64,000 nucleotides of DNA from Rhizobium jaguaris (lineage in GTDB: Bacteria; Pseudomonadota; Alphaproteobacteria; Rhizobiales; Rhizobiaceae): the NCBI RefSeq assembly GCF_003627755.1, contig NZ_CP032695.1, positions 2,480,001 through 2,544,000 of the forward strand, given 5' to 3'. Each line of letters starts with the position of its first letter. Within the stretch, counting starts at the first letter, position 1. Positions 61,097-64,000 of this stretch are shown here, in pieces. The translations under genes were made by a program, and so were the position numbers. Under the pieces are notes generated by a model, which was given only the letters and a program-made list of their open reading frames with translations, had not been told where the DNA came from and made no database searches.

Positions 61097-62890
61097 ATGA
61101 AAATGATTTCTCTTGGACTCGGCTCGGACGCCAGCCATATTCTCGACGCACTAAATAAGTCTCAGGCTATTATTGAATTCGAACTCGACGGTCGGATCAT
61201 CACGGCGAACGAAAACTTCTGCCATGCTCTCGGATATAATCTTGCTGAAATTGTTGGTCAGCATCACCGCATGTTTGTCGATCCGGCAGAAGCCGGTTCG
61301 GTTGGCTACCGAGAGTTCTGGGCCAAGCTCGGGCGCGGCGAGTTCGACCAGCGTCAATATAAGCGTCTGGGAAAAGGCGGAAAAGAAGTCTGGATCGAAG
61401 GGACCTACAATCCTGTGTTCCGCCGAGGCAAGCCTTACAAAGTAGTCAAATTCGCAACGGATATCACCGAGCAGAAGCTTCGTAGCGCGGAAGCTTTGGG
61501 CAAGCTGGATGCTCTGTCACGGGCGCAAGCGGTCATCGAGTTCACTCCGAGCGGAGACATTCTGACCGCGAACGCGAATTTTCTATCGGCATTAGGCTAC
61601 GAGCCCAAGGAAATCGAAGGCCGTCATCACTCGATGTTCTGTGAAAAATCCTACACGCAAAGTGCTGAATACCAAAAATTTTGGGAGCGCCTTCGAGCGG
61701 GGGAATTTATTGCCGAGGAATTCACTCGAATTGGAAAGGGCGGCCGGCGAGTCTTCATACAAGCGTCCTACAACCCGATTTTCGACATGAACGGCAGAGT
61801 GTTCAAGGTCGTCAAGTTTGCAACTGATGTCACCGGTCGCGTGGAAAACGTCGAAACACTGGCGAGGGCGCTCGGCAAGCTGGCCGATGGCGATCTAACC
61901 TTGCAATTGCCGGCGCCGTTCATACCGTCTCTCGATCAGGTTCGAGCCGATCTCAACGAAGCCGTCGCGAAATTGCGTCTCGCGATACAAGCCGTCGGTG
62001 CGAACGCCGAAGCGATCTCTGCAGGTTCAAAACAAATCAGTTCGGCCGCAGGCGATTTGTCAAAGCGGACTGAACAGCAGGCAGCTTCTATTGAGGAAAC
62101 CGCCGCCGCGCTTGAGGAGATAACCACTACCGTTGCCAATTCCAGCCGGCGCGCCGATCATGCCGGCAAGCTGGTGGCCGATGCACGCGGAAACGCTGAA
62201 CAGTCCGGGCAGATCGTCCGCAAGGCGATTGAAGCAATGGGACAGATCGAGGGATCGTCGAAGGAGATCTCCAACATCATTGGCGTGATCGATGACATTG
62301 CATTCCAGACCAACCTTTTGGCGCTAAACGCCGGTGTTGAGGCCGCGCGAGCCGGAGAGGCCGGAAAGGGCTTCGCGGTTGTTGCCCAAGAGGTGCGGGA
62401 ATTGGCGCAGCGATCTGCAAAGGCAGCCAAGGAAATCAAAGCACTTATCAATACGTCCGGTGAGCAGGTGAAAACGGGCGTGCAGCTTGTCGGTCAGACA
62501 GGGCAGGCTTTGGAGCAAATTGTTAAGCAGGTACACGAGATCGACATCAATGTGTCAGCAATCGTTGAAGCCGCCAAGGAGCAGGCGACGGGGCTGAAGG
62601 AGATCAACACGGCTGTCAATGTGATGGACCAGGGCACGCAACAAAATGCCGCGATGGTCGAAGAGTCGACTGCCGCAAGCCATAGTCTGGCAAAGGAGGC
62701 CGCAGAGTTGTTTTCTCTGATTGGACAGTTCCAGGTTGGTACCGCCGCCACACGGAGCGGTCCCGCTATCGCGCACGAGAAGCACCGAGCTGTGCCGTCC
62801 CCTGCGCGTACGCTTACTGCTCAAGTCGCAGAAGCATTTGGTGAAACGGGGGCCTCCACTGCGGTTGAAGAGCATTGGAAGGCGTTTTGA
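61097..62890 (+). CDS. Cytosolic double-PAS methyl-accepting chemotaxis protein
   Basis: 597 residues, ATG 61097 (GAGGAAAAA). Two PAS domains repeat the same layout (about 15-130, [23 protein letters not shown]; about 140-255, [23 protein letters not shown]), each ending in a KVVKFATD segment. A HAMP-like linker and a signalling domain follow with the tip [35 protein letters not shown]. There is no membrane helix, so it senses an internal signal, perhaps redox or an O2-related ligand as in Aer-type PAS proteins. There is no CheB/CheR pentapeptide at the end. The chemotaxis partner genes are elsewhere. Confidence 0.93.
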   Translation: MKMISLGLGSDASHILDALNKSQAIIEFELDGRIITANENFCHALGYNLAEIVGQHHRMFVDPAEAGSVGYREFWAKLGRGEFDQRQYKRLGKGGKEVWIEGTYNPVFRRGKPYKVVKFATDITEQKLRSAEALGKLDALSRAQAVIEFTPSGDILTANANFLSALGYEPKEIEGRHHSMFCEKSYTQSAEYQKFWERLRAGEFIAEEFTRIGKGGRRVFIQASYNPIFDMNGRVFKVVKFATDVTGRVENVETLARALGKLADGDLTLQLPAPFIPSLDQVRADLNEAVAKLRLAIQAVGANAEAISAGSKQISSAAGDLSKRTEQQAASIEETAAALEEITTTVANSSRRADHAGKLVADARGNAEQSGQIVRKAIEAMGQIEGSSKEISNIIGVIDDIAFQTNLLALNAGVEAARAGEAGKGFAVVAQEVRELAQRSAKAAKEIKALINTSGEQVKTGVQLVGQTGQALEQIVKQVHEIDINVSAIVEAAKEQATGLKEINTAVNVMDQGTQQNAAMVEESTAASHSLAKEAAELFSLIGQFQVGTAATRSGPAIAHEKHRAVPSPARTLTAQVAEAFGETGASTAVEEHWKAF

Positions 62891-62972
62891 CCTTGGCAGG
62901 AGCGCATAAGCGACGCCAACCCTGCCCATGTCGTAGCCGACCGCTTCGATAGTACCGCTCTTTCGAGCGATC

Positions 62973-64000
62973 CTATGGCTTCCGAAGGCTATGCGGCGCG
63001 CGGAACAGTGCATCGATCACATCCGCGTGCCGGATATTCTTGGCAAACCGGCTGTCGGCCGCCAGCCGTATCAGCCCGGCGAAGGCCTCGCCGGCCCTTG
63101 GCTTCTTGCCTTCACCACGTAAGTAGCTGGCAAGACTGCGGTACTTCCTGTTGGTAGGAATTTCGAGCGGACTGTTGATACCGATCTTCTTCAGCGGCCA
63201 CATGGACCAGCCAATATCGTTCTTCTCTGCCAGTTCGATGGCGCGGGCATACCAGTCGTTGGAGTTCTCTCCGGTCTCGCCGTTCCACAGCGGCATGTCG
63301 TATTGCGCACGCAGCTTCAGGAACGGCTCGATCGTCTCCTGCGTCGTGTCGGTCCAGTATTTGTGATAACTCAGTGTCATGTTGCGGTCGGCGACGGGTA
63401 GCAGGCCGGCATAGTTGCTGCCCCAGCAATTGCCTTCGATGATCAGCATATGATTGGTATCGACGGCGCGTATCGCCCGGATGGTGCGTTCGTAAAGGTC
63501 CCGCAGCGGCTTGTTGCCGGTTTCGAGGCAGCCGTGGGTATCGGCCTTGTTCTGAAAACCCCAGTTTGGTTCATTGAGCAGATCATAACCGGCAATGGTC
63601 GGTTCATCCTTGTAGCGCCGCGCGATTTCGGTCCACAGCGCGATCATCTTCGCCTGATTGTCACTGCTATCCCATAGGGACGGCTTTCGGGGATCGCGGT
63701 CGGAAATCGCAAGATCATTGCCCTGACCGCCGGGCGCGGCGTGCAAATCGAGGATCAGAACCATGCGATTGGCCTTCAGCCAGGTGATTAACGCATCAAC
63801 GCGCCGAAACCCTTCCTCATTCCAGACGATTTTACCGGGGCCACCCTTAGGTGGCATGTCTTTGATGAACAGCTTCCAATGCATCGGCAGACGCACGCTG
63901 TTGAAGCCCCAACCGGCCATGGCGTCGATATCGGCTTTCGTGACGGCATTGTCGCGCCACGACCGATAGAACTGCTCGGTCTTCCGCACACCGATGATCT
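62973..64000 (-). CDS. Glycoside hydrolase family 5 (partial, runs off right edge)
   Basis: At least 338 residues visible; the N-terminus lies beyond base 64000. GH5 features: NSVRLPMHWKLF, DLHAAPGG, acid/base glutamate in YDLLNEPNWG, SYHKYWTD, and nucleophile glutamate in WNGETGEN. Likely an endoglucanase or other beta-glycanase; rhizobial GH5 enzymes act on cellulose-like polymers or plant walls. Signal peptide cannot be judged because the start is missing. It is convergent with the chemoreceptor gene. Confidence 0.88.
   Translation of the reverse strand, partial: IIGVRKTEQFYRSWRDNAVTKADIDAMAGWGFNSVRLPMHWKLFIKDMPPKGGPGKIVWNEEGFRRVDALITWLKANRMVLILDLHAAPGGQGNDLAISDRDPRKPSLWDSSDNQAKMIALWTEIARRYKDEPTIAGYDLLNEPNWGFQNKADTHGCLETGNKPLRDLYERTIRAIRAVDTNHMLIIEGNCWGSNYAGLLPVADRNMTLSYHKYWTDTTQETIEPFLKLRAQYDMPLWNGETGENSNDWYARAIELAEKNDIGWSMWPLKKIGINSPLEIPTNRKYRSLASYLRGEGKKPRAGEAFAGLIRLAADSRFAKNIRHADVIDALFRAPHSLRKP

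Noticed and set aside
1..64000. CRISPR arrays, tRNA/rRNA genes or prophage modules
   Set aside because: No regularly spaced repeats, tRNA-like cloverleaf with adjacent integrase, or phage structural genes were seen; the only integrase belongs to the IS91-like element.

Overview
The gene content points to an alphaproteobacterium of the Rhizobium/Agrobacterium group. It has rhizobial fixNOQP and fixGHIS, the hybrid FixL / FxkR / FixK oxygen-sensing trio described in Rhizobium etli, a DUF1476 ATPase-inhibitor zeta subunit, NnrU/NnrS/NnrR, and TTGAT-N4-(A/G)TCAA FixK/FNR boxes. An accessory replicon (symbiotic or second plasmid) is likely but cannot be proven from the window. No rRNA, tRNA or CRISPR array was seen.

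Layout. 1-3.4 kb: a gene fragment running off the left edge, an APH/AAA fusion kinase, a CysQ-like phosphatase and the ATPase zeta inhibitor. 3.4-7.0 kb: oxygen-sensing module (hybrid FixL kinase, fixK, K-box, fxkR). 7.0-9.3 kb: stress genes (tandem Usp, CBS-BON). 9.5-12.7 kb: a Crp/Fnr gene cut in two by an IS91-family element. 12.7-21 kb: fixS-I-H-G and fixP-Q-O-N, both on the minus strand. 21-25.4 kb: pseudoazurin, hemN, DUF2249 proteins and nnrU. 25.4-29.6 kb: ubiD and ubiTUV for oxygen-independent ubiquinone synthesis. 30-36 kb: an NnrR-like regulator, a damaged hydrolase-cupin gene, an IS200 element, a GMC oxidoreductase, a gene-poor stretch and a Usp gene. 36.3-38.8 kb: GntP permease and patatin. 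39-42.8 kb: a BigR-type sulfide/persulfide cluster. 43-58.8 kb: nnrS, then an 11-gene narK-G-H-J-I / parvulin / molybdenum cofactor operon with divergent narR. 58.8-64 kb: a second GMC oxidoreductase, a double-PAS chemoreceptor and a GH5 glycosidase running off the right edge.

How the genes work together. Most of the window reads as one low-oxygen lifestyle package. A heme-PAS hybrid FixL is expected to signal through FxkR, which binds a direct repeat (K-box) I can see upstream of fixK. FixK (and possibly NarR or NnrR) would then act at about fifteen FNR-type boxes. These boxes sit in front of fixNOQP, fixGHIS, pseudoazurin, hemN, narK, narR, two usp genes, CBS-BON, cysQ, a small unknown gene, the split crp gene and the gene at the left edge. 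The outputs are a cbb3 oxidase and its assembly factors, nitrate respiration with its molybdenum cofactor steps, anaerobic heme and quinone synthesis, electron carriers and NO-associated membrane proteins. Nitrite, NO and N2O reductases are not in the window. The sulfur module appears to be separately regulated by its own BigR-type repressor and palindromic operator.
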